Assembly: GCA_018064905.1 (NCBI GenBank)
Contig: JAGHUJ010000028.1
Span: 1-33,302 of the forward strand
DNA length: 33,302 nt
Reading direction: 5' to 3'
Source of the DNA: Candidatus Treponema equifaecale
GTDB lineage: Bacteria; Spirochaetota; Spirochaetia; Treponematales; Treponemataceae
This document shows positions 8,248 through 15,791 of this stretch, piece after piece (the first letter of the stretch is position 1; each line of letters begins with the position of its first letter). Below the pieces are notes generated by a model, which was not told the DNA's origin, did no database searches, and saw only the letters and a list, made by a program, of their open reading frames with translations. A program made the position numbers and the translations under genes.

Positions 8248-8670
8248 CTATTTTTTCTTTGCGTAACAAACTGTACAGCCGGTAATCATAACGTGCTTTT
8301 TGCCTTCAGTTCTGTTAAAAAGCCTTGCAATCAGCTCACCGTCCATTGGAACATCCTTTCTGCACACTGGACAGATTCTTTTTACTCCGGCTTCCAGTTT
8401 TGGATAGCAATGGGGACAGCCGTGAACCGTCATTCTTTGATCCGGCGTGTTCATTGGTCTGTAAATTCTTGAAAACATATCCTCATTTTTTGCCAAAGGT
8501 GTGTTGCACAGAGGACAGCGCACAAAATCAACTTTTCCGTCTTCAGTCTTCTGCTTTCTGAAAATTTCATTTTCCCTTTTACCGGAACCAAATTTTAAGC
8601 TGAGCCTTGAAAAAATCATAAATCCCAGCACAAGTATCACAACCGCAATGAATAGAAAAAAATATTCCAT
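8248..8670 (-). CDS. Membrane-anchored protein with four CxxC pairs
   Basis: This 140-residue protein has one N-terminal transmembrane helix (about residues 3-20) followed by a soluble domain with four CxxC pairs: CPLC, CPHC, CPVC and CTVC. The pairs suggest two zinc-ribbon or rubredoxin-like knuckles. A basic stretch follows the helix, which favours a cytoplasmic domain. No characterised family was recognised and no function is proposed. The mRNA looks leaderless: GATAAT (8677-8682, minus strand) ends six bases before the ATG and no SD is present. Its promoter region is shared with the divergent diguanylate cyclase gene. Confidence 0.65.
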   Translation of the reverse strand: MEYFFLFIAVVILVLGFMIFSRLSLKFGSGKRENEIFRKQKTEDGKVDFVRCPLCNTPLAKNEDMFSRIYRPMNTPDQRMTVHGCPHCYPKLEAGVKRICPVCRKDVPMDGELIARLFNRTEGKKHVMITGCTVCYAKKK

Positions 8671-8743
8671 GACTACATTATCGGTGTTATTTTTTTAAAT
8701 TTGTGATATAATTATACGAATATTTTTTTGGGGAGAAAATCAA

Positions 8744-10468
8744 ATGGAAGGTCCGATAAATCAGCGGCGACTCAGTGACATCTCATTCAAAATTGACAAG
8801 GATCTCAACGTTGTGGACGGCAACAGAAATTTCCTTAGACTTCTCCACAAAACTGAATTTGAAAACATCAATCTTTCCTGCATTCTTTCAGAAACTGATT
8901 CTTTTAACTTCAAGACATTTCTCTCAAACTATAAGGGTGATGAAAGCGAGACCAGCAATTTTATTGTAAGAATCAGACCAAACGAAAATCTGCTCACCTG
9001 CATCTTCACTGTAAAATCCGTAAATCAGGAAATTTTTGAAATAATTCTTGAAGAACTTTCATATTCCCGGGAGCTTTTGGACAAAGCACTTCTTGAAAGC
9101 CGTGAATACACAGCACTTCTTCAGAATTTTGACGCATATTACTTCATCTTTAACGGTTCAAAATTCATTTTAAAGAATACAAAGGATTTGAACACAATTT
9201 TCAGCGGCACAACTGAAGAATTCAAGGTTTACTTTGAGACAACCTTCAAGCTGAACCTTAGACACAATGATTCCGGCGCCCAGTACAGAAGCATGTTTGA
9301 GGATCTTGAAAAAATGGAAGCCAACAAATACTACAACTTCCTGCTTTCAGAAAAAAAACCTCTCACTGTTCACACGCTTAAAACTCAGACCAGAAGCAGT
9401 GCATTGATTGTTGGAAGCATAAATCAGGGCAAAAAATCCGATCCTTCAACCAACCTTTATTCAGAAAAAAAAGACGGTCTCACAGGTCTCTACAATAAAA
9501 AGGCAATCACGGAACTGGCAGTTCAAAAAATCAATGAAGAAAAAATGCCTTGTTCCCTGATCATAATCGATGTTGATAAATTCAAGGAATGCAACGATAC
9601 TTACGGCCATATTTTTGGTGACAGAGTTCTGGTTGCCGTTTCAAGCTGTATCAAGGACGCAATAAACGGAATCGGAATTGCAGGCAGAATTGGTGGCGAC
9701 GAGTTCATGATCATTCTGGACAGAACAGAAGAAGCCGACATCAGAAACGTAACCCGAAACATCAGGACCGGAATCCAGTGGAGCATAACTTCTGTTGACC
9801 CGGAAAGCGTTGTAACCTGTTCAATGGGTATTGCAAGATTTCCTTCAAATGCAAAGGACTATGACGGCTTGTTCAAAATGGCGGACAAATGTCTTTACAT
9901 TGCCAAAGAAAGAGGCAGAAACTGCTACATCATCTATAAGCCTGAAATTCATGACAAGGTTCTTGCAGAAAATGAGTATAAAGAAAACAAAATTTCTTCC
10001 GGCAAGTTCTATTTTGATTCATCAAATGCAGAGCTGAACATTCTTTCAATTCTTTCTGAACAGAAGGGAGATTTTGTAAAGACTGCGCTGGACGAGCTTT
10101 TAAAATATCTGAACATCAGCAAAATTACTGTTTACGACTCAAATTTCAAACCATTCTACATTTTGGGCGCAGATCAGAACGAATACAGAAAAAGTGTGAT
10201 TGATGGCGGTGAATATTTCAAATTCTTCAATGAATTCGATTTCCTTCACCTGGACAACACAAATGTTCTGGACTCAATCAACAGTCAGCGCTACGACATG
10301 TACAACACCAACGGAATCGCCTCAACAATCGAAGTGAACTGCAAGGATGAAAACGGAAATACAAAGGCATTGGTTTGCTACGATTTGTACAGGCCTGCAA
10401 GAACCTTCGCAAAAGAAAAAATCACTTTCGCCATTGTTGTCGCAAAGATGATCGCAAAATACATATAA
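8744..10468 (+). CDS. Diguanylate cyclase (GGDEF) with PAS-like and GAF-like regions
   Basis: The protein makes the second messenger c-di-GMP from two GTP. In 574 residues it has a PAS-like N-terminus (about 1-95), a second sensory stretch, and a GGDEF domain near 245-405 with metal-site DVDKF and an intact GGDEF signature at 317-321. A C-terminal region of about 150 residues resembles a GAF-like sensor. The inhibitory RxxD site expected at 308-311 reads N-G-I-G, so product feedback through that site is probably absent. There is no transmembrane segment, so it should act in the cytoplasm. The SD GGGGAGA precedes the ATG, and a TATAAT lies at 8707-8712. purD follows 23 bases later, suggesting co-transcription. 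Confidence 0.9.
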   Translation: MEGPINQRRLSDISFKIDKDLNVVDGNRNFLRLLHKTEFENINLSCILSETDSFNFKTFLSNYKGDESETSNFIVRIRPNENLLTCIFTVKSVNQEIFEIILEELSYSRELLDKALLESREYTALLQNFDAYYFIFNGSKFILKNTKDLNTIFSGTTEEFKVYFETTFKLNLRHNDSGAQYRSMFEDLEKMEANKYYNFLLSEKKPLTVHTLKTQTRSSALIVGSINQGKKSDPSTNLYSEKKDGLTGLYNKKAITELAVQKINEEKMPCSLIIIDVDKFKECNDTYGHIFGDRVLVAVSSCIKDAINGIGIAGRIGGDEFMIILDRTEEADIRNVTRNIRTGIQWSITSVDPESVVTCSMGIARFPSNAKDYDGLFKMADKCLYIAKERGRNCYIIYKPEIHDKVLAENEYKENKISSGKFYFDSSNAELNILSILSEQKGDFVKTALDELLKYLNISKITVYDSNFKPFYILGADQNEYRKSVIDGGEYFKFFNEFDFLHLDNTNVLDSINSQRYDMYNTNGIASTIEVNCKDENGNTKALVCYDLYRPARTFAKEKITFAIVVAKMIAKYI

Positions 10469-10491
10469 AACAAAATATATTGGAGAAAACT

Positions 10492-11832
10492 ATGAAAGTT
10501 TTGGTTGCCGGAAGCGGCGGAAGAGAGCACACAATCAGCTGGAGACTTGCACAGAGCGCAAAAGTAACTGAAGTAATCTGCGTTCCTGGAAACGGCGGTA
10601 CAGAATACGAAGCAAAATGTAGAAATGTGAACCCAAAAGACGATCCTGCATTGGAAAATCTGTCTTTTGTTGAGGCTGTAACAAAAATCGCTCAGAACGA
10701 AAAAGTTGAATTCGCTGTAATCGGACCAGAAGATCCATTGGCAGAAGGAATTGCAGATTCTTTGTGGAACGCAGGAATTCCAACTGTTGGTCCAAAGGCA
10801 AAGGGTGCTGCTCTTGAAGCTTCAAAAGATCTTTCTAAAGTTTTCATGCAGAAATACGGTGTTGCCTGCGCTGATTCTCAGACATTTACAGACAAGGCTG
10901 AAGCATTGGCTTATGTTCAGAAAAAAGGTGCACCAATCGTTATCAAGGCTGATGGTCTTGCTGCAGGAAAAGGTGTTGTTGTTGCAAAGACTCTGGAAGA
11001 AGCACTCAAAGCTGTTGAAGATTTAATGGGCGGTCAGGTTGGTTCAGCCGGCGACAAGCTCGTAATTGAAGAATATTTGCAGGGTGTTGAAATTTCTGTT
11101 CTGGCTGCAGTAAGTGTTACAGAAGAATCTGCTGCAAATGGAAAAGCCTGCATCAAGGCATTCCTGCCAGCCCGCGACCACAAGAGACTTATGGACGGTG
11201 CTCAGGGACCAAATACTGGTGGAATGGGTGCAGTTTGTCCGCTTTCTGATGTTACTGCAGAAACAATGGCTGCTTTTGACAAGGATATTCTTCAGCCAAC
11301 ACTTAAAGGTCTTGTTGCAGAAAAAATGGATTACCGTGGATTCATCTTCTTTGGTCTTATGATTACAAAGAATGGTCCAAAGGCACTGGAATACAATGTT
11401 CGCCTTGGTGACCCAGAAACACAGGCTGTTCTTCCAATGATGGATTTTGACTTTGCTGATTTGTGTCAGGCTATTATGAACGGCACTTTGAACGAATTTG
11501 AAATGAAGTGGAAGAGTGGTTTCCAGGTTGCACCAGTTGCAGTTTCCGGCGGATATCCTGCAAGCTATCCAAAGGGAAAAGTTATCACTTACGATGATGC
11601 AAAGATCAGCGCTGCCGGAGCAAAGGTGTTCATTGCCGGAGCAATCAAAGACCGTCGTGCAGCAACTCCAACACAGATTACAAGCGGTGGTCGTGTTCTT
11701 GCCTGCTCTGCTCACGGAGACACATTTGACGAAGCATGGAAGAAAGCTTACGAAGCTCTTGAAGGCGTAAAATTTGAAGGAATGTTCTACAGAAAGGACA
11801 TCGGTCTTCCAGGTGCTGCAGAAAGCAACTAA
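10492..11832 (+). CDS. purD: Phosphoribosylamine-glycine ligase (GAR synthetase)
   Basis: PurD catalyses the ATP-dependent joining of glycine to phosphoribosylamine in purine synthesis. The 446-residue protein starts MKVLVAGSGGREHTI, typical of the family's N-terminal domain. It carries ATP-grasp motifs including IKADGLAAGKGV and DGAQGPNTGGMGA, then a C-terminal domain with VSGGYPASYPKG. The start at 10492 is fixed by GGAG at 10482-10485; an upstream in-frame extension reads into the previous gene. No other pur genes are in the window. It follows a diguanylate cyclase gene by 23 bases, and an intrinsic terminator follows its stop. Confidence 0.97.
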   Translation: MKVLVAGSGGREHTISWRLAQSAKVTEVICVPGNGGTEYEAKCRNVNPKDDPALENLSFVEAVTKIAQNEKVEFAVIGPEDPLAEGIADSLWNAGIPTVGPKAKGAALEASKDLSKVFMQKYGVACADSQTFTDKAEALAYVQKKGAPIVIKADGLAAGKGVVVAKTLEEALKAVEDLMGGQVGSAGDKLVIEEYLQGVEISVLAAVSVTEESAANGKACIKAFLPARDHKRLMDGAQGPNTGGMGAVCPLSDVTAETMAAFDKDILQPTLKGLVAEKMDYRGFIFFGLMITKNGPKALEYNVRLGDPETQAVLPMMDFDFADLCQAIMNGTLNEFEMKWKSGFQVAPVAVSGGYPASYPKGKVITYDDAKISAAGAKVFIAGAIKDRRAATPTQITSGGRVLACSAHGDTFDEAWKKAYEALEGVKFEGMFYRKDIGLPGAAESN

Positions 11833-11842
11833 GTTTTAGAAA

Positions 11843-11874
11843 GGCTGTGTCTGTACGGGCACAGCCCTTTTTTT
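11843..11874 (+). terminator. Intrinsic terminator after purD
   Basis: GGCTGTG (11843-11849) pairs with CACAGCC (11860-11866), and seven T follow at 11868-11874. The T-tract directly abuts the ATG of sfsA at 11875, so termination here would end just before that start codon. Confidence 0.8.
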
Positions 11875-12567
11875 ATGAAATACAGCAAAATTACAATAGG
11901 AAAATTCATCGACCGTCCAAACCGCTTCATTGCAAATGTTGAAATTGAGGGAAAAATCGAGACGGTTCACGTTAAAAACACAGGCCGCTGCAAGGAACTT
12001 CTTTTGCCAGGTTCAAAAGTCATTCTGGAAGATTTCAGGGCTTCTTCGGGCAAGCGAAAAACTTTGTTTGCCCTGATTGCAGTTTATAAAAATACCACTT
12101 CTCCAAAACTAAATTCACCCTTACTCATAAATATGGATTCTCAGGCTCCAAACAAAGTTATGCATGAGTGGCTTTTGAAACAGGATTACGATTTCATAAA
12201 GCCGGAATTTACCTTTGGAAATTCCAGAATAGATTTTTACCTTGAAAAACAGAATGAAAAATGGCTCGTTGAAATAAAGGGCTGTACCCTTGAAATTGAC
12301 GGCACAGGTTATTTTCCAGACGCACCAACTGAACGGGGCGTAAAGCATTTACGGGAACTGGCAGCCGCAGCTAAAAACGGCTACAAATGTGCCGTAGGTT
12401 TTGTAATTCAAATGGAAGGAATTGATAAAGTTCTTCCAAACACAGAAACTCACCCGGAATTTGGAACGGCACTTAAAGAAGCTCAGGAAAATGGCGTTGA
12501 AGTATGGTTCATGCTGTGCAAGGTAATGGAGGATGGACTTGAAATTGTGGGAAAAAATTCAGAATGA
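11875..12567 (+). CDS. sfsA: SfsA family protein, copy 1
   Basis: SfsA was named for stimulating sugar fermentation in E. coli. The family contains the arrangement SRID...EIKG, here Asp120, Glu133 and Lys135, which resembles the metal site of PD-(D/E)XK nucleases. Its cellular role is not firmly established. The protein is 230 residues, normal for the family. A second copy of the same length at 31320-32012 shares most of its sequence, including KFIDRPNRFIA and YFPDAPTERGVKHL. The ATG comes immediately after the T-tract of the purD terminator, leaving no room for an SD or an ordinary promoter. Expression may depend on terminator read-through. The start is supported by alignment with the second copy. 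Confidence 0.88.
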   Translation: MKYSKITIGKFIDRPNRFIANVEIEGKIETVHVKNTGRCKELLLPGSKVILEDFRASSGKRKTLFALIAVYKNTTSPKLNSPLLINMDSQAPNKVMHEWLLKQDYDFIKPEFTFGNSRIDFYLEKQNEKWLVEIKGCTLEIDGTGYFPDAPTERGVKHLRELAAAAKNGYKCAVGFVIQMEGIDKVLPNTETHPEFGTALKEAQENGVEVWFMLCKVMEDGLEIVGKNSE

Positions 12568-12634
12568 TAAGGATAGTTTTTCAAGATAGAAAAAAATTAA
12601 GGTATACTTTATTATAAAAAAGGATGACAAGTAA

Positions 12635-12937
12635 ATGTATATAAAAGACGGTATCTGCTATGCAGGCGAATTAGTTCCTTCTATCGAAGTTTCTTCGATC
12701 AAGTTATTAGATTCAGCTATGATGCTTGTTACCTTCTCGACTGGTGAAGTCCGTCTGTTTGATGTGCTTTCTCTTTTAAATAAAGGTTCCGCTTATGTTC
12801 CTTTATCAGAAGAAAAAAATCGTCAGACCGCAAAAGTAACATACGGATTTGTTTCCTGGATGGATGGAGAAATAGACATTGCTCCGGAAACTATGTATTT
12901 GGAAAGTTATAAGTATTCTCAGGAATTTACAGCATAA
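12635..12937 (+). CDS. DUF2442 domain protein
   Basis: This 100-residue protein fits the DUF2442 family: a central strand-rich LLVTFSTGEVRLFDV-like segment and a C-terminal WMDGEIDIAPETMY motif. The biochemical function of the family is not known to me. It is followed 10 bases later by a DUF4160 gene, a pairing commonly found in bacteria and sometimes suggested to act as a toxin-antitoxin-like module. An SD (AAGGA) precedes the ATG, and a possible -10 TATACT sits at 12603-12608. The pair lies in a short accessory stretch just before the RiPP locus. Confidence 0.75.
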   Translation: MYIKDGICYAGELVPSIEVSSIKLLDSAMMLVTFSTGEVRLFDVLSLLNKGSAYVPLSEEKNRQTAKVTYGFVSWMDGEIDIAPETMYLESYKYSQEFTA

Positions 12938-12947
12938 AGGAAAGATA

Positions 12948-13211
12948 ATGCCAGAATTAAGCAGATTTGAAGGAATGGTAATTTATATGCTTTTTCGTGA
13001 TAATAAAGAGCATAATAAACCTCATGTACATGTATATTATGGTGAATATAAAGCTGCAATTGCAATTGATGGTGAATTGCTGGCAGGGAGATTACCACCA
13101 AAACAATTAAAGATTGTTGTCGGATGGTTAGCTTTACATGAAGAAGAAGCATATGCGGCCTGGAATCTCGCTGTTTCTGGCGAACATTTCGAAAAAATAA
13201 AACCTATTTAA
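12948..13211 (+). CDS. DUF4160 domain protein
   Basis: This 87-residue protein matches DUF4160: an N-terminal MPELSRFEGMVIYM strand region, the conserved HNKPHVHVYYGEY segment and a C-terminal helix with LHEEEAYAAWN. The start at 12948 is chosen because AAGGAAAG precedes it and the family starts with this MPE/ISRF motif. The His-rich HxxPHxH motif could bind a metal, but no activity is established as far as I know. It is co-transcribed with the DUF2442 gene. A large hairpin with T-tract at 13252-13307 ends the unit. Confidence 0.78.
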   Translation: MPELSRFEGMVIYMLFRDNKEHNKPHVHVYYGEYKAAIAIDGELLAGRLPPKQLKIVVGWLALHEEEAYAAWNLAVSGEHFEKIKPI

Positions 13212-13251
13212 TTCCGCGTCAGGGATATGAAAAATGTCCGTAAGGACAAAC

Positions 13252-13307
13252 AAAAAGGGACAGGGCGGTGGTTGAGCTTGGTCAAAACCACTGTTCTGTC
13301 CCTTTTT
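13252..13307. terminator. Bidirectional terminator enclosing a REP-like palindrome
   Basis: AAAAAGGGACAG (13252-13263) pairs with CTGTCCCTTTTT (13296-13307), a 12-base stem flanked by A and T runs that can terminate in both directions between convergent genes. Its loop contains a second palindrome (13267-13292) with arms GTGGTT/AACCAC around a GAGCTTGGTC centre, the same family as the element at 18786-18810. A small TGTCC/GGACA hairpin precedes it at about 13235-13248. Confidence 0.7.
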
Positions 13308-13356
13308 AGTCGCAGTCGTTCGGGCAACATCAAAGACACAGTATTAGATGAATTTT

Positions 13357-13656
13357 TCATAAACTTTTTAAAAAAATCAATAAATTGTTTTGTTGCTCAG
13401 AAGTCAGTCTATTAATTTCATTCAACAACTCATTTTGTTTTTCTGTAAGATCAACCATTGATGAAGATGAAAAAAACTGTGCCAGAGTAATATTAAAAGC
13501 ATCACATATTTTCTCAAGCGAACAAATAGATGGCTGCATATTTTTTCTATACCAAGAAGAAATTGTAGATTGAGGTAGTTCAGATTTTTCAGCTAACTGG
13601 TATTCAGACCATCCGCGTTCTAAACGCAAATTTCTGATTTTCTCAAGAATATCCAT
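13357..13656 (-). CDS. XRE-family transcriptional regulator of the RiPP locus
   Basis: This 99-residue protein has an N-terminal Cro/CI-type helix-turn-helix (QLAEKSELPQSTISSWY, about residues 20-37), an F-N-I-T-L segment typical of XRE repressors and a helical C-terminal tail likely to aid dimerisation. The start at 13656 (MDILEKIRNLR) is preferred over 13719 because the family normally begins just before the first helix and because a TTATAT -10 box (13663-13668) ends six bases upstream, implying a leaderless mRNA. It is transcribed away from the RiPP operon. Palindromes WACGA-N4-TCGTW at 13667-13680 and 13733-13746 are candidate operators. Repression of both directions is inference. Confidence 0.82.
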   Translation of the reverse strand: MDILEKIRNLRLERGWSEYQLAEKSELPQSTISSWYRKNMQPSICSLEKICDAFNITLAQFFSSSSMVDLTEKQNELLNEINRLTSEQQNNLLIFLKSL

Positions 13657-13666
13657 AGTCCTATAT

Positions 13667-13680
13667 AACGATATTTCGTT
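13667..13680. promoter_or_regulatory. Candidate XRE operator 1
   Basis: AACGA-TATT-TCGTT is a perfect 5+4+5 palindrome overlapping the -10 box of the XRE gene. It shares the pattern WACGA-N4-TCGTW with the site at 13733-13746. Autoregulation is inferred from position. Confidence 0.5.
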
Positions 13681-13700
13681 TATTTTACTAAATGTTTTCC

Positions 13701-13729
13701 TTGACAAGTGATAATTCATGTCGTAAAAT
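13701..13729 (+). promoter_or_regulatory. Sigma70-type promoter of the RiPP operon
   Basis: A consensus TTGACA (13701-13706) and TAAAAT (13724-13729) are separated by exactly 17 bases. The expected start is near 13736, which falls inside the second candidate operator. This is the best-matching promoter in the window. Confidence 0.7.
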
Positions 13730-13732
13730 TAT

Positions 13733-13746
13733 TACGATAAATCGTA
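13733..13746. promoter_or_regulatory. Candidate XRE operator 2
   Basis: TACGA-TAAA-TCGTA repeats the WACGA-N4-TCGTW pattern of operator 1 and covers the expected transcription start of the RiPP operon. Another inverted pair, TCGTAA/TTACGA (13721-13737), overlaps the -10 box and this site. Confidence 0.5.
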
Positions 13747-13777
13747 GCAAGTAACGTAGGTATTTTATTATTTTATT

Positions 13778-14251
13778 ATGAGACCAAATACAATAACTGA
13801 ATTTGATAATGTTTGTAGTGCCATCAAAAAATCCCTTTATGGCCAGAATCCGATTAAATTTATAGCAGGAAGATTTGAAAATCCTATCGTATATAAAGAC
13901 AACTTTATGTGGATTTCCACATCTGACAATGAAATTGGATTTTCCCAGTGCCATTATGAAATTCGTCTATGTGAAGATTTAAGCAATCCTTCAAATTTGG
14001 TTGAATATATCTCCGTCGAAATTCATATCGAATCATCCAAATCAAAAATTTCAAATGGACTGAGTAAAAATATACAGACAGTTTTAACCACCGTTCAGAG
14101 CAGTATTGGATCGAATTATATTTGGAACTCAACAGGTAAAAGATTTCCTGTAAATATAAATCAAGTTACACCTATAATTAAGGAATTGACTAATCTTGAT
14201 TCGTTAATTGGGCAAACTATAAAAAACAACATCAAACAAACATTAGGCTAA
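13778..14251 (+). CDS. Unknown protein, first gene of the RiPP operon
   Basis: This 157-residue soluble protein has no signal peptide or transmembrane helix. It shows alternating beta-strand-like segments (NPIKFIAGRFEN, NFMWISTSDNEIGF, EYISVEIHIESS) and a helical C-terminus. No family was recognised. It is the promoter-proximal gene, and its stop lies 28 bases before the precursor peptide start, so it is co-transcribed with the peptide and its enzymes. Possible roles are leader binding, self-protection or an unrelated passenger; none is supported by motif. The SD is weak (TAGG far upstream). Base composition is AT-rich like the rest of the RiPP block. Confidence 0.6.
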   Translation: MRPNTITEFDNVCSAIKKSLYGQNPIKFIAGRFENPIVYKDNFMWISTSDNEIGFSQCHYEIRLCEDLSNPSNLVEYISVEIHIESSKSKISNGLSKNIQTVLTTVQSSIGSNYIWNSTGKRFPVNINQVTPIIKELTNLDSLIGQTIKNNIKQTLG

Positions 14252-14279
14252 ATAACCAATGTAACAATGGGGTGTTTTT

Positions 14280-14612
14280 ATGAAAAAAACAACAAAAGAT
14301 ATTTTAAATGTTGCACTACCAGTTGCTATGCTCCTTTCATCTGGTTGGACTGCAAATGCAACTGTATCAAAAACTACAGAAGAGCAAAATGTTTCTGTTG
14401 AAAAAACAAGGGAAGACCTTTCCATTGTTGAAAACTGTGCAGAAGATTCTCAAGTTTTACAAGCACTTTATGCCTGCAGAAACAGTTGCATGGGATCCTG
14501 TGGAGGCTCTTGTTATGGAAGTTGTGAACGCAGCTGTATGGGAAGTTGCACTGCGGGTTGCTCTAGTAGCTGTTCTGGTAGCTGCAAATTTTCAAGTGCA
14601 CGGACTTGGTAA
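14280..14612 (+). CDS. CXXX-repeat RiPP precursor peptide
   Basis: This 110-residue peptide has a C-terminal core with ten cysteines at positions 66, 70, 74, 78, 82, 86, 90, 94, 98 and 102, an exact period of four. The nine spacers are RNS, MGS, GGS, YGS, ERS, MGS, TAG, SSS and SGS; eight end in Ser. One further Cys (53) lies in the leader. The N-terminus is basic then hydrophobic and ends in A-x-A (TANA, residues 24-27), like a Sec signal, an unusual RiPP leader. It is followed by a radical SAM/SPASM enzyme and a SPASM-only protein. From memory, this matches the computationally defined 'CXXX repeat peptide' class. Thioether crosslinks from Cys to spacer residues are the likely modification, by analogy with sacti- and ranthipeptides. 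The SD GGGGTG is at 14269-14274. Confidence 0.85.
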   Translation: MKKTTKDILNVALPVAMLLSSGWTANATVSKTTEEQNVSVEKTREDLSIVENCAEDSQVLQALYACRNSCMGSCGGSCYGSCERSCMGSCTAGCSSSCSGSCKFSSARTW

Positions 14613-14624
14613 TAATTGCTGTAA

Positions 14625-15791
14625 ATGAATAAACATGGCGAATTAGAAATTGATGCTTTTAAGTCACTTAACTCAAATTTTCCCTTGACCTTTACTTTTG
14701 TACTTACAGAAGCATGTCAGTTGATCTGTAAGTACTGTTATTTTGCTGGTAAAAACAGGGAAAATCATATGACTTTTGAAACTGCTCAAAAAGGCATTGA
14801 TTATCTATTGGAAAACCCTCATATTTTTTCACATAAAAGAATTGTTTTCGATTTCATAGGTGGAGAACCATTTCTTGAAGTTGATTTAATGAACAAAATT
14901 TCCTCATATATAAAAAAAAGAATGTATGAACTTAATCATCCTTGGTTCAATGACTATATGTTTAATGTCAGCACCAATGGATTATTATATTCAGATCCAA
15001 AGGTAAGGGAATTTATTTCAAATAATCGGGCTCATCTTGAAATAGGTATAACTATTGATGGAACAAGAGAAAAACATAATCTGAACAGAATATTTCCAAA
15101 TGGGAAAGGTTCATATGATGAAGTCATAAAACAAATTCCATTGTGGTTAAAAGATTTTCCAAATGCTTCAACCAAAGTTACTGTTGCATCAGATGACATG
15201 CCATATTTAGCTGATTCGATTATTCATTTGTTTAATTTAGGAATAAAAACGGTAAATAGTAATGTTGTATTTGAAAATGTGTGGAAAGAAAATGATGATA
15301 AGATTTTTGGAGAACAATTAATCAAACTGGCAGATAAGATAATAGATGATAAATATTACATAGATTATCAATGTTCATTTTTTTCTGAATCCATAGGGAA
15401 GCCTGAAAACAACAATGACAATTGGTGTGGAAGTGGACGAAACATGATAGCTTTGGATGGTCATGGAAATTTTTACCCATGTGTTCGTTTTACACCTTTT
15501 AGTATGTCTCAGAAAAAAACAACTGTTTCAGTCGGTAATATAAATTCAGGACTTGATTTCAATAAACTGAGACCCTTTTTAACTTTAGATAAATTTTCCC
15601 AATCAACCGAAGAATGCATAAATTGTGAAATAGCATCTGGATGTGCATGGTGTGTTGGTTTCAATTATGATTCCGCAGCAACTGATACGATTTACCAGAG
15701 AGCGACTTATATCTGTAAAATGCATAAAGCCAGAGTACGAGCTAACAATTACTTTCAACAAAGACTTATGGAGGCGAAAAAAAATGATTGA
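14625..15791 (+). CDS. Radical SAM/SPASM peptide maturase for CXXX-repeat peptide
   Basis: This 388-residue enzyme has the radical SAM CxxxCxxC motif at Cys31, Cys35 and Cys38, the SAM-binding GGEP motif in FIGGEP, and a complete SPASM domain with cysteines 268, 286, 331, 334, 340, 343 and 364. SPASM domains hold auxiliary [4Fe-4S] clusters and are typical of enzymes that form thioether or carbon-carbon links in peptides. It begins 12 bases after the precursor stop with no clear SD, suggesting coupled translation. It overlaps the next gene by 8 bases. From memory it fits the radical SAM maturase family assigned to CXXX-repeat targets. The precise bond formed is not known. Confidence 0.88.
   Translation: MNKHGELEIDAFKSLNSNFPLTFTFVLTEACQLICKYCYFAGKNRENHMTFETAQKGIDYLLENPHIFSHKRIVFDFIGGEPFLEVDLMNKISSYIKKRMYELNHPWFNDYMFNVSTNGLLYSDPKVREFISNNRAHLEIGITIDGTREKHNLNRIFPNGKGSYDEVIKQIPLWLKDFPNASTKVTVASDDMPYLADSIIHLFNLGIKTVNSNVVFENVWKENDDKIFGEQLIKLADKIIDDKYYIDYQCSFFSESIGKPENNNDNWCGSGRNMIALDGHGNFYPCVRFTPFSMSQKKTTVSVGNINSGLDFNKLRPFLTLDKFSQSTEECINCEIASGCAWCVGFNYDSAATDTIYQRATYICKMHKARVRANNYFQQRLMEAKKND

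Noticed and set aside
11044-11715. 223-codon open frame opposite purD
   Set aside because: It is the reverse strand of a conserved ATP-grasp gene, with Cys-rich, low-plausibility protein and no start signal.
13227-13415. 62-codon frame covering the terminator region before the XRE gene
   Set aside because: It reads through a terminator hairpin and into the XRE gene's complementary strand, with no SD or family resemblance.
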